Positions 11,451 to 22,135 of a DNA stretch of 64,000 bases are shown piece after piece. Within the stretch, counting starts at the first letter, position 1. Each line of letters opens with the position of its first letter. The stretch comes from Micropterix aruncella (taxonomy: Eukaryota > Arthropoda > Insecta > Lepidoptera > Micropterigidae). Location of the stretch: the NCBI GenBank assembly GCA_944548615.1, contig CALYMY010000059.1:1-64000 (forward strand), in the 5' to 3' direction. The position numbers and the translations under genes were made by a program. A model generated the notes under the pieces. The model did no database searches and had not been told where the DNA came from. It was given only the letters and a program-made list of their open reading frames with translations.

Positions 11451-12299
11451 CTTCTCGGGGTCTAAATTTAATTACAATTCTTGTTTTTGTAAAGAAAACT
11501 AAATAAAGTTGATTTTTATGCAAATTTGATATCGTATTTTCCTAAGGACCTTTTAAAAGGACGCTGAATTTCAGGAAAACTGTTGAAGGGTCATTCCGCC
11601 ATTTCGTGCAAATCGCCTGTAAACTCTAATATCAGACTGCATACCGCATTTAGAAAAAAAGTTTTATTGAAATGTATTTACTCTAAGTGTGAGGGAGAAG
11701 GCTCTTTAGGAAATCTAATTCTAAAGTACATAGTTTTTTTTAATCTTAAAAATACATGGAAAAATTTCATTCCTCTCCGCCTCCAAACCACAAACTTCAA
11801 ATTCGTCGATGTGTTGTACCTAAACTTGCCAACACATACTTAGTTGTCTTAGCATACATGAAAGATAAGGTAAACACACTATATATATTAAAAATATAAG
11901 ACATCTACAATTACATACCTATAAACAAAATATTTCTACTTTTGTCTTTGGCAACAGAGATTCTATCATTTCCCGCGCAAAAAAAATATAAGTAGGTACC
12001 TATATCTTGCTCCGCAACAGGAGCCCAAGCTTCTACCGTAGATCATTATGCTCCTCATTGGTCAGTCTGTCGCGTAAGCTCTGAAGGCTGTGTGAAAAGT
12101 CGCCGATTTCGAATTTGTCACAGTTCAGCAGTCATCACCATCCATCCAAGTCAAACAGAGTAAGTACAAAACAAAAAAGCTAAGTTTATATCCACTTTGG
12201 TGTGTTTTGGTAGGGTCTTTTCGTCCACTGTTATTGAAACTTCAAGGTCATCAATCATGCGAAATATGCAGAATAAACTTCCACTATTTCATTCCACTC

Positions 12300-12410
12300 C
12301 TTGTCATTACCTTCCTTTCCTTCCAAATTTATGTAGGATGGTAATGAAACGTATTGGAAGGTAATGAAAACGTGTCAGATGGTAATGAAAACCTTTGGAA
12401 GGCAATGAGT
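12300..12410 (+). repeat. Subterminal repeat cluster, ggtaatgaaa units
   Basis: Copies ggatggtaatgaaac, ggaaggtaatgaaaac, agatggtaatgaaaacc and ggaaggcaatgag follow each other within 75 bases, preceded by one inverted copy (gtcattaccttcc at 12303). The matching inverted cluster is at 13949-14067. Confidence 0.6.
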
Positions 12411-12669
12411 TATTGACAATTTCGAATGGTTTTGAAGGTTTTTATAGGAAACTTAAGAGCTAAGTAGATAAATGTCAATTATCTATGTCAATTTTGGCCT
12501 GTTTAAGTGTATTTGGGGTAAATTGTGAAAGAATTCTAGAAGAAAGAGAAGAAAGAGAAGAATTATAGAAGAAAGAGAGCTAAGCTCTTTTATCTCCAGT
12601 TTCATCTACGTACTGTGCAACCATACCAAGCATTTGGGGAGATTGAGCATTGGGATTGACATCACATAA

Positions 12670-13330
12670 CCTGAATTAATCAATCGCGATTTTGTAGAAA
12701 GCTTCACTCAATACGATGAAATTATACTTAACCATGTGTTTAATGTAAACCACCTTACTAGCAATGAGATGAAAGACGATACACCGAATGTTCATGTAGC
12801 AAGCAATGTATTGAACAACGAAACACCCGCTCTTCATAAATACATTAAATGAAGGCATAATTATTTCAATACCAACCAATATGATAAGTTAGGATGACAA
12901 TTTTTTTTTATTATGAATGAAGCGTGGAAGGTTTTTGAGACACAACGACATATAAAAGTCATGCCGTTTTATATGAATACTGACGGTACAATGTTGATAA
13001 GCACACTGATGACATGGATAATGACAATACAAAAAATTGCAACGCCAAAAAAGAAAATGTTAAGAATGTAGCTTGTCATGGTGTACATTCCGACAATATT
13101 GATGATTTGGGTAATAGTCCAATATCTATTAAAACAAGCTGTATTAGTACATAGGAAAAAATTGAGAATACTCAAATGGCACATACACCGTACTTTTTTT
13201 TTAATGTTGGGATAAATCTAATATGCTTTCTTGGCCCGCAGTAGACGATGAAGATAATGTTGCGGAAACTAGCAGTTTCTATCCTTTGCCAATGCCTTAC
13301 ATTACTAGACGAGGAAAATATTCATTTTAA
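12670..13330 (+). pseudogene. Fragments of an unknown acidic protein gene inside the nested element
   Basis: Three plus-strand frames show protein-like composition, with none of the low complexity of the surrounding DNA. 12670-12852 includes NRDFVESFTQYDEIILNHVF. 12984-13154 includes NVDKHTDDMDNDNTKNC and NSPISIKTSCIST. 13241-13330 reads DDEDNVAETSSFYPLPMPYI and then TRRGKYSF and a stop. The order and acidic character suggest one gene broken by indels or short introns. I do not recognise the family. Its position inside an inverted-repeat element suggests cargo or a transposition protein of that element. Confidence 0.4.
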
Positions 13331-13948
13331 AATCTCCCTGATTAAAATTATAAATAAAAACGTTGATCTCAAGATATTATAATTTCCATTTTATCTTACG
13401 ATTAGTAAGAAAACTTTTCCTATATTGCTAGTATAGAGTTTTGTTGCAATTTTATTACAAGCAGTTTTTAAGCGAGATAACATTGACGCTCGAGTCACGA
13501 TAGTAGGGTTAGAGTAACTGATTTATTTTTTTGACTTTTAGATATTTTATATTATAAAGTTTTTTTTTTTTGATTGAGTATTAGAGCATAAAAGCTTACA
13601 TTTGGTACTAGATTCCGTGAAGTTCTACTGAGTTACAAAAGTACAAGAGCACAAAAGTCTATTGATTTTACAAGGAAAGTAGATCTCAAGATTTTATATT
13701 TTTTATTTTCTATTTCTTATTCCATACTTTATGTTTCTAGAATTATAATAATATGTTTTGTATGTAATTCATGTAATGCGAAAAAGAATAATAAAGATTT
13801 CTTAAAATTTCTTAGATGATTTAGTTCATTAGTGGCCGCTTTAAAAATAGGCTTCATAACTTTTAATTTTGGTTTTGGTTATGGATTTTTTTAATAAATA
13901 TATTTTGTAAAGAAACAATAAATTACTGATGTTATTTCTATATCACAT

Positions 13949-14067
13949 GTCATTACCATCCTCAGCTAATATTACCTTCCAGGCTAGTGTCATTACCATC
14001 CCTTGAGGCTTGACGTATCATTCTTCTTGGCAAATTTCATTACCATCCCGATCGTCATTACCCTCCG
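13949..14067 (-). repeat. Inverted partner of the ggtaatgaaa cluster
   Basis: Copies gtcattaccatcc and variants occur around 13949, 13988, 14037 and 14055, in the opposite orientation to the cluster at 12300-12410. Such paired clusters often mark transposase-binding ends. They could outline a third, still deeper element or belong to the 11588-14226 element. Confidence 0.6.
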
Positions 14068-14435
14068 CCCATTTATTAGTAAAGTACACTATGTACCAAA
14101 GTGCCTCCCACATAAATGTCTTTACTAGGAGGTCTTAATTATATTAAATATCAATAAATCTGAAATTCAAGAAAAAAAATTTGCTCCGCGGAATCGCCTG
14201 TTTTGCACGAAAGGACGGAATGACCCTGAACCTAGATTTTTTTCAGTAATTTTACCTGAATTCTTAACTCAAAATTATCCTATATCCAAATTTTTATTAA
14301 AATAAGTTGAAAAATTTTTTTTAGGGGTATCTGGGTTAAAGACAATTAAAGCAAAAACAATGAAAAAATCACAATAATTGAATCGTCTCTCAAATACAGG
14401 ATGACAGCTGGAAAATTTGTTTTAAAATTCGACGC

Positions 14436-14722
14436 CCTACCGCGTCGGCAATGGGAAGCTGAAACAGTTGGTAGCCTCGCGCCCTGACTACCAAATTTGG
14501 CCGGATTTCTCCGTCCTCCCGTCTGACCGAACTCGCTGTCCGAAGTCGCTTGCGCGGCCTCTACCTGGTTTTAATTCCGCAGTTTTTTAGGTTGAATTTA
14601 TCGCTGACCATGCCGCCTTTGCCCGTGACCAAGTGGTCGTTTAAAGAGTAACTGACATCTGGTCAACATCCACCCCCGCTGTTTAGAAAACGTATAAGAT
14701 CGTTTCCAAACTCCTCCGGTCA
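14436..14722. repeat. Dispersed GC-rich repeat, copy 1
   Basis: This stretch matches 18470-18745 in the same orientation. Shared blocks are cctcgcgccc..actacca, cttgcgcggcctctacctgg and gtttagaaaacgtat. The family is not recognised. An aaataaataaataaac tract at 15020-15036 further downstream could be a retroposon tail. Confidence 0.55.
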
Positions 14723-14989
14723 TTTGGTGCCTAAACCACCCAGAAGCACCCGAAGACCATACCCCAGGGGAACTTATCCACCTGCCGTGGTATAGGAAAC
14801 AGAGCCCTTTCTGGGTTCGACCCTCTTCGGGGAGGATACTGGATAGGAGGGGAACCGTGAGTTGAGCCGACCGGAACCCATTTTTAAAAAAGAGGTCCAA
14901 TTTGTAGCATTAGGTAGCATACCTAGCTATATATGTATCGTTCGTGGTATATTGAATAGTCTTTGAAGACTTCCACGTCCAGCCTTTCA

Positions 14990-15420
14990 GCATCTTCGTT
15001 TCCATCATAATTTGTGATGTAAATAAATAAATAAACAATGACAATATAATTCAAATTTATTGCATTATTGAAGTACTCGCGTAACTAATGATTAAAACTC
15101 ACCCCTTCTCGTCTACAGATTATTTGATGGCAAGTATAAAAGGTATAAAAGTGAAAGTTGAAAGGTATAAAAGTTGCTGAATTCGCCTCTGACTGCTTCG
15201 AATGTACCGATTTCCGACTATTCTTCATAATTTTTCACCTTGCTTTTCCACTCTCATAGGGACAAAGAAAGAAGTATCCCCGAAGATTTTGTCAATTTTC
15301 GACTATCTCGTCTGCGAACATGATCAATTTGGCATCCCTGGAAACGTTGAGTCTAAACTCACCGGCCAATCCTTCTATATCCGAGCCAAACGACACACAA
15401 CACGAAACAGGAGGTGTATT
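14990..15420. other. Spacer without recognised gene
   Basis: It holds a (aaat)n-type tail near 15020 and AT-rich single-copy-looking DNA. Nothing else is supported. Confidence 0.35.
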
Positions 15421-15429
15421 CCAGAAATA

Positions 15430-16060
15430 GCATCGTCAGTAAACTAGATGGGAGTACGTAGGGAGCTAACTCAGCTACACCCAGAACGTCAGATCTGGGT
15501 CTCAGCTACACGCAGAACGTCAGATTTGCATCTCCGCAGTGGAATACGTCGCCCCAGTGTGGAGCGAATTAACACATGCAAAAATGGTCGACACTGCAGT
15601 GAACGATGCTTCGACAATTGTCTCTGGCTGCCTGAAACACACTCCCGTCGAAAAGCTTTATCCACTCATCGTCATAGCTTCCCCTGCAATACGTCGTAGT
15701 GTCCTGGCTGATTATCAAAGCCTAAAATTGACAGACGACCAAAGACATCCACTACGCGGGCAAGAACAACACCATAATTTCCTCAAATCGAGAAATCATT
15801 ATTGAGCCGCACACAATCGCTCCAAGGTAGCCAGTCTTTGAAGCTAGCACTCAATGGAGGGCTTAACTTGGCAAGGACGTAAAATAAGAGATAGCATAGG
15901 GGACATAGGGCATCTGCCCTATACCACCTGACAAGGTGCCGTGCCAATCTCGACCACTAGGGCGACACAGAGAATCCAATATGCGACTGTGGAACGCTGC
16001 AGTATGAAAACAGCCTCCTAATCCACGCGCAGTCGTCAACCCCTATCACATACCAGGACA
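15430..16060 (+). pseudogene. 3' end of a jockey-like LINE (ORF2 C-terminus)
   Basis: The plus strand reads ISAVEYVAPVWSELTHAKMVD, then IVSGCLKHTPVEKLYPLIVIASPAIRRSVLADYQ (15539-15720), and in another frame CDCGTLQYENSLLIHAQ (about 15980-16030). This is the post-RT region and Cys-rich tail common to jockey-group LINEs. In a live element it is the C-terminus of the endonuclease/reverse-transcriptase polyprotein. A 31-bp tandem duplication (15469-15530, ctcagctacac-cagaacgtcag twice) and frameshifts show decay. RT and endonuclease domains are absent: this is a 5'-truncated remnant. Confidence 0.65.
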
Positions 16061-16259
16061 TACACAAGGCGAATGACAAGGCCATTCAGGCCGCATACTT
16101 TGGAGCGACGCGTCCGAACCTGGCCCGGACACGTTAACGAAGGACCTCTCAATATCAATGATACATTTCGCACCATAATCCACATCAACCGAAAAAGAAA
16201 TAGCTTCTACAAGAGCCGTGCAATAGGCAGGACTGTAATTTCGTTACTTTTGGAATGAT

Positions 16260-16838
16260 TTCCTTTCTCTTTTTCCGATTTAATAGATTCCTTAAATATA
16301 GGCAATATATAGATGCTCTTTATAATTGTTTACTTTATAGTGCAATAAAGTTAAACTATTATATGGTATTGTAATATTTCTACACGCCGCCCGACAGAAG
16401 GTTACGTAATATCATTTTTTGTCGTTTTAATGTCGTACACTTGACCTGGTGATAACTTTACGGCGGGATCATATAATTTCGCCGATTTTAGTTGCGTAAC
16501 TATCAACAATCGAGAAATTCGTAAATTTCCAGCGACGATTAATAGTCACACTGCAGCTTCTACGATCAGTACATGCGGAAACGGTGAGAATAACATGTTT
16601 TTTTGCTTGGTTCCGTACAAACGTCGTTCCGTTGAGACGTCATAATCTGTATATCTGTAACTCTGAAAGAAAGAAGGGAAAAAATAATAAAAAGAACATT
16701 ATTTTACCAAAAACACAAATATTGAAAGAAAAACCTAAATTTCAAATTAATACAAACGGCGGGCTAATCGCTTTACGATTTCTTACAGCCAACCGTTTAA
16801 TGTAAAAAAACTAATTAAACGACATATCTCAGCAACTT
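16260..16838. other. Spacer without recognised gene
   Basis: AT-rich DNA. Short open frames have no domain resemblance, and no RNA gene is seen. Confidence 0.35.
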
Positions 16839-16971
16839 GATATATATACATATATGTACATATATACCCACATATAGATATACGTATACAAATAAAATTA
16901 TAATAAATATTGTATATAATATATATATATAATATATATATATATAATATATATATACATAGACATAGAAC
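16839..16971. repeat. AT microsatellite tract
   Basis: Imperfect (ta)n and (atat)n runs with interspersed cac/gta spacers. No coding potential. Confidence 0.85.
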
Positions 16972-17039
16972 TCTGTGTGTCACCCTCGATTATATTTAGA
17001 CAGTTGAGTCGGATATCGTTTGAAAGGTATCATTTCGCT

Positions 17040-18400
17040 AGATGATTAAAGATGGCATCACGACTGATAAAGATTAGGTGGTGTCCGCGCCTGTTTTGGC
17101 TATTGCGTCAAAAGCGTTTCACGGTTCAGTCACGCTCCTACTTTCCGCCCCGATTTTACCACCCCATTAGATATATGGGGGTGGTACTTAATATAGTTAA
17201 CTTACCGGATTGTTTTGGGAAATGCTGTTGTTTAAATGAGATGTATGTATGGATGTGCACAACTTTCGACTGTGCGATGTAAGTTTATTGGGAGTCCCTT
17301 TGCCATCTATCGGTGAAGGATCACACCTTGCAACACGGTTTATGAATTATTTATGCCCGAAATTGTTGTCGTAACGACTCAAAACTAACGAAATAATGTC
17401 TTGTACATTATTTTATATAACTTAGTAAATTGTCATAAATTTTAATTTAGTTTGTATAATTTTATTGATGTTTTTAATTTAAATTTATTTACGTATTAGA
17501 TAAGACTTGCCCTCTCGCCATAAAATAATTTACCGATATTAGTACCACCTCAACACATGTTCATACATAGTGAGGTGGTAAACCGATGTCAAAAAGATGA
17601 ATTTTCTTTCTAAGCTAGGCATAATATGTACACTTACTATAAAATGTTTTTTTGTATTAGCATAAGGATTTTCTTTTTGTGACTTGTAACTTGAATTATG
17701 GAAATAGATAAATAAATAAAAATTAAAACATTCTTGTCTTTCTGAAAATGGTACGGAATTGAAAATGGTACGGAATGGTGCTGGACTAGATCCACGCATT
17801 TTAATTCATTATCAAAGATTTCGTGAAGAAGACTAAATCGTTGTTACAACCTCCTGTCTAAAGTTAGGTAATGTCATGGAAATTAGTACTGTTGGCATGA
17901 CTGTCAAATATGACATAAAACTTAATTCATATATTTTATGGATTTATTCTAAAAAGATTTTATTCTGTTAATAAGGATTCAGTTAATAAAGAGCTTCAAA
18001 CTTGCGCGCAATATTCGAGATGCACGTGGACATGAGCGTAAAAAAGCGTTTTAATTTTACGAGTATATAGGTACATGGTATTTTACGAGTATATAGGTAA
18101 AATGAAACCCAGCATTTCACGCCTTTTCTATAATAATGTCGATATGATCGATGCACAGCAATTTCTCATCTCATAAAATGCATAGATATTTAGTAACCGA
18201 TTTTACGATCAATCACAGACACCAGAAAGACAAATGAATAACTGATAGCAAGAATAACCCGGCTTTGAATTAAAATTACCTTGAATTTGAAATTCTGACT
18301 GAAGTCAAAGCTAATCTGGTTCAAAACGAGCATTAAGGGCTGTCATGTACCACGGACAAACCTGTCACCCCAGGGAATTATAACGACATCATGTCATCCT
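17040..18400. other. Non-coding stretch with small hairpins and short tandem duplications
   Basis: A 10-bp hairpin stem taccacctca/tgaggtggta lies at about 17545-17582, and a similar accacccc/gggggtggt pair near 17158-17188. A 17-base tandem copy of gaaaatggtacggaat lies at about 17746-17778. A 28-base tandem copy of ttttacgagtatataggta lies at about 18054-18102. No gene is recognised. Confidence 0.45.
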
Positions 18401-18469
18401 GTCTCTCATGGAGTGAATTTAAAAGACTTAGTGGAAAGCACAATCCACAGTCAAATTACGCCAGCAGCC

Positions 18470-18745
18470 CGTAAGAGTACAGCGCCTTACCGAGAAATAC
18501 TGGAAAGCACAACAAGTTGGTCAACCTCGCGCCCCTACTACCATATTTGTACGGATTTCTACAGATTTGTACGGAGTCAGGTCACAGATTCGAGGTCCCT
18601 TGCGCGGCCTCTACCTGGCGTTTGCGGCAATTCAATGTGAAATTAATCTCTGACCGAGGCGTCCTTTGCGCATCACGTTCACACGGAATCGGGTAGCCAA
18701 GGCTGTTTAGAAAACGTATTCCAGACTATCCCGGTTATTCTCCGA
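18470..18745. repeat. Dispersed GC-rich repeat, copy 2
   Basis: Second copy of the repeat at 14436-14722; see shared blocks there. The copies differ by many substitutions and small indels, so the family is old. Confidence 0.55.
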
Positions 18746-18749
18746 AATC

Positions 18750-19043
18750 TCGACGAAATAAGTCCAGCAGACAGACAGAAGCTTTTGGAGGCTTTGTTTT
18801 TTATCCTTTAGATGATCTAATAATAAAATTCTTTAGACGATCTTATAATAGAATCTTTAGATGACCTAGATATAATGACCTACCTTCCTCGTCGTGTCAT
18901 CTCAATCCTAGATGCTATATCAGGCTGGGCTTAACCACATGAGGTAAATATTGACCCGACCAAATCGCGACAACTCTTAACATTCTAGTTAAGTTCGTTC
19001 TAAATATTACTTACCTTACCTTACTATTATCTCTTTGTTTCAG
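18750..19043. other. Upstream intron/flank of the ommochrome-binding-like gene
   Basis: It contains three short related phrases (gatgatct...aatctttagatg) at 18810-18870 and ends in the splice acceptor ctctttgtttcag at 19043. The upstream exon is not identified. Confidence 0.4.
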
Positions 19044-19960
19044 ATCGACATCATCATGCATCTCATCATACACGCGACGTGTTTCATTGTAGCTCTGAAC
19101 GTCACAGCGGCGTTGGCCTTGCAACGTCAATGCGCAACTGCAATCAACTTTAACAACAAGTACTACACGAAACAAACTCTCCTCGAGGGAATCTTAGGCG
19201 AACCCAGCGACTTAACTGTGCAGGACAAAACTGGCGATATATTCTTCACAAGAATTAACGACAAAACTGAAGACGAGGACAAATTTAGGTTATTCGTCCT
19301 AAAGAGCGGGAGTGACAAAGCCGAAGAAATACAGGGACTTAAAGGATCGGGACTGTCTTCTACGGTCGATAACGATAATGATGTCGTTTTTTTATCGAGC
19401 GATACCGGCTTATACATTTACAATGAAGGTACGAATACTGCTGTTTTGCTAGCCGAACAAGGCAGACATATCTTTCATATATACTACGCTAACAAATCTT
19501 TAACATTGCTACGTTGCCTGATTACGAAGTTTTTAAAATGACCAAAAATGCTACGGAAAAAACTGCAATCGACACCAATTTCGTCAACGGAAATTTCCTC
19601 GTAGTCGACTCCAAAGAGAATTACTACTTCGTCGGAAAAACTAACTACATCTACGTAGCCCCGAAAGGTTATACTGAAAATATTAGACAGTTGGGAATCG
19701 CCAGAGAACCGAGCACTATCTTAGCTGTAGACCGCAAGGACAACGTCTACGTAACCGGTGACGAAAAACTGTATAGAGTCACCGTCGACCGCAACATGCC
19801 GCAGTACATTGGAGACATCGACGTGGTTCCCACCGCTATGGCGTTTGATAAACACAACAACGTCATCGTTGGACACAAAGGCGGCATCGCCAAATACACC
19901 AGAATCGATTGCTAGAGAGAGTTGATCATCTAAAGGAGTTATGTGAAAATAAAAATAATT
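19044..19960 (+). CDS. Secreted ommochrome-binding-protein-like gene, one frameshift
   Basis: A 3' splice site (tttgtttcag, 19034-19043) is followed after 12 bases by ATG at 19056. The first 25 residues (HLIIHATCFIVALNVTAALA) form a signal peptide. The rest has repeating blades of a six-bladed-propeller type, such as LTVQDKTGDIFFTRI, STVDNDNDVVFLSSDTGLYIYN, FLVVDSKENYYFV, ILAVDRKDNVYVTGDEKLYRV and MAFDKHNNVIVGHKGGIAK, and ends in Cys at a TAG (19913-19915). Length about 286 codons and the final Cys fit insect ommochrome-binding proteins (haemolymph or cuticle pigment carriers, about 270-290 residues). One base is missing near 19502, moving the frame; everything else is intact, so this is either an assembly indel or a very young pseudogene. 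AATAAA at 19948-19953 is a fitting poly(A) signal. Identity is by pattern and could be another secreted propeller protein. Confidence 0.6.
19948..19953 (+). promoter_or_regulatory. Poly(A) signal AATAAA
   Basis: Canonical hexamer 33 bases after the stop codon of the ommochrome-binding-like gene. Confidence 0.6.
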
Positions 19961-20500
19961 TTGTTGACAGCCTTTGTTTTTTTTTAATCATTAAAATGTC
20001 GTATGCGTGCCATAACGCACATTACACATCACTATTAGAATAAAAGAGGAGAAGAGCGGGAAGAGAGGGGAAGAGGGAAAGAGAGTTTTTTTTATTTTGT
20101 CGGTGCGCGCAAAAAAGAGCGGTCCATTTTTGAAACGTCGCGCGGGGGTACCGCCAATTTTTACTTGTTATATCGAACCGGCGGCTCGTCACCCATTTTA
20201 TAATTATCAGTAGTAAAGCAGTGTAGAACTTTTATTCGAATCAATGTGCAAATCTATGGCATTCCCGACCTCAAGGGAATCTTATCATAAAAGGCAAGTT
20301 TAGTTCACTGTGTTTTTTTTCGAATGTAGATTTGGTTTTCAATTTTTTTATAATTTCTCCTCATAAGTGACTAGCCATAAATATTATTTCTTGCATCAAT
20401 CAGACGCACCTTTCATTAGGATTAATTTATTTCATATTCATCATTCTAGAATTAGGGTACAGGCTCAGTTTAGCGCCGCAGAAAGGACAAAATTAAATTA
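19961..20500. other. Spacer without recognised gene
   Basis: A purine-rich stretch (gaagagaggggaagaggg) near 20046-20085 and AT-rich DNA. Nothing coding is supported. Confidence 0.4.
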
Positions 20501-20509
20501 GCATTTTTC

Positions 20510-21780
20510 ACAAATGCTAATTCACAAATGCCAAGTCAAAAAGCTTCTGTAAGAGGATGTCTCTGTTAACCCTGTCAAATGCCTTGGCCATGTCCAAGTA
20601 TATAACATCTACTCGGAGGCCCCGGTCCAGGGCGGTAGTGGCATACGGTAATGACAATAAATTCGTGAATGTTTACCTTTTCTTTCTGAATCCGTGCTGG
20701 CTTACCGACAGCCAGGTGTCTGCAAATGAGTAAATAAGTTCGTGTAGAATAGGCTCGAATAATTTTGCAAATGTGCAGATAACGCTAATGGGACGGTAGT
20801 TCTCTATTACGTTCTTAGGGCCACTTTTATGACCGGGTGTAATACGAGTAACCTGCCATTTGAGCGGAAAGCAATGTGGTTTCAGGTTAATATTGAAAAT
20901 ATGTGATAAAGGTCCTTGTAGGGCCATCGCGCAGTGTTTAACCAGGAAAGGTGGAATGTTATCAAGACCCAGTGATTTTTGAAACTGATTTAAAAATAAA
21001 TGCGCGATTTATCTCATTCAAAGTCACCTGTGGGATGTCGAAGACAGGTCCATTACTGTCGGTATCACAAATGAGCGCATCTACATTGAGCAGGGGCTCA
21101 GTATTGGTGTATACCGTTTTAAAATACTCTACTAAGGCTTAAGAAATTTCTATGTCTGTGAAAGTTTCGCCATTAAATGTCATAGTGCCCGGATGGGAAG
21201 AACTTTTTTTAGTGGCTTTGCCATACTTCCAATTTTTTAAATAGTTACATAGCATGCCTCTCTCAGATTGACGCACAAAATCGTCAAACGCTACTTTAAC
21301 GAAACGCTACACTTCCGTCTGACAAGCTGAAAAAGCTATAAAATATGCTTATCCTTCGTTGTTTTTAACTCTTTGTGGCAATTATATTTAATTTTCATAA
21401 AATTTTTAATTTCCGAGGTGAACCACTTAGGGTAATTACGTACTGCAGCCGTTTTATTTGGTATGCACGGAAAACATTCGGGCATCACTGCATAAATTAT
21501 GTCATAAAATGACTCTACAGCTGGGTCGCTATCTCCACTGTTGTAAACGATACTCCAATCGGCCAAACGCAACTTACTCGTGAAACATTCTGGGCTACCA
21601 CGAAGTAAGTCCCATCGCCTTTGTAATAAATTATGTGTTTGGAATTTAGGTCTAATAATAGCTCTACATCTTTCTACCTCTACATAGATGCATAAGCTAG
21701 GGTGGTAATTTTCTTCTTTGTCCAGTAGACCAGGCACCTTCCTTACTACCTCCGAAGCCGATAATGAGCTTGGGAAGCAT
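20510..21780 (-). pseudogene. Jockey/CR1-group LINE fragment (RT region)
   Basis: Minus-strand pieces fall in the right order for a LINE ORF2. KTAAVRNYPKWFTSEIKNFMKIKYNCHKEL (21336-21737) matches the region before RT. FPLKWQVTRITPGHKSG...NYRPISVICTFAKLFEPILHELI...SQHGFRKKR (20673-20927) gives RT motifs 0-2. VDVIYLDMAKAFDRVNRDI (about 20560-20625) gives motif A with its catalytic Asp. The motif C (YADD) region and 3' end are missing. Multiple stops separate the pieces. Confidence 0.7.
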
Positions 21781-22135
21781 AAAAAAGTTAATTTTTACAC
21801 TTCAAAATTATATATGTCATTACTATAAAAACACTAGTTTTTATATCACTTCGATATGATGCGTATTTACGAAGTTATAAGACTTATAACTTTGCTTAAA
21901 AACTGCACCTTCGCTCGAAGCTGTGAAGTTCGCTGATGGTATGTTGACGACGTCGTGACGTCATCGGACATGTTCGCGCTTCGCTCGGCTACCACTAATC
22001 ATTCCGGCGCCCGCGCCGGACTGGTTCAGAGCGGACTTACGTTCGTCTTGTGTTTCTATTGTTTTCGAGTGCTTTAATTAATTATTAGTTGTTTATTTAT
22101 TATTATTACTATACGAGTACCTACTTTAAATTATT
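21781..22135. promoter_or_regulatory. Possible upstream region of the YqaJ/SWIM element
   Basis: Non-coding DNA with a perfect TGACGTCA (CRE-type) octamer at 21956-21963 next to an acgacgtcgt palindrome, then GC-rich DNA before the ATG at 22136. Promoter function is inferred from position only. Confidence 0.3.

Larger units (their letters stand above)
11588..14226. mobile_element. Unclassified inverted-repeat element nested in piggyBac, TGAA target duplication
   Basis: The left end gggtcattccgccatttcg and the right end (reverse complement gggtcattccgtcctttcg) form an inverted repeat of about 25 bp. It is flanked on both sides by TGAA (11584-11587 and 14227-14230). The 2639-bp interior has a possible promoter and first exon near 12030-12160 (an attggtca box, then a gtaagtac donor), clusters of a ggtaatgaaa motif in opposite orientations at each side, and fragments of an acidic protein gene. 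No known transposase domain is recognised. A 4-bp duplication alone does not define the superfamily. Confidence 0.65.
9802..14335 (+). mobile_element. piggyBac transposon with a nested element inside
   Basis: TTAA at 9798-9801 and 14336-14339 brackets ends CCCAGATTCCCC (left) and GGGGTATCTGGG (right). These are inverted copies with one mismatch, so both the TTAA duplication and the CCC start of piggyBac elements are present. A subterminal palindrome of the form ggtcctttataaaggtc lies just inside the left end, and related sequences recur near 10146 and 11546. The span is 4534 bp, but 2639 bp of it is a later insertion (11588-14226), leaving about 1.9 kb of original element around a transposase pseudogene. 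Confidence 0.8.

Noticed and set aside
16839..16983. Minus-strand frame rich in Ile/Tyr
   Set aside because: Translation of the (TATA)n microsatellite, with no other support.
17052..17282. 76-codon plus-strand frame
   Set aside because: No domain, no clear splice or poly(A) signals, and it covers a hairpin-like accacccc/gggggtggt sequence; could not be supported as a gene.
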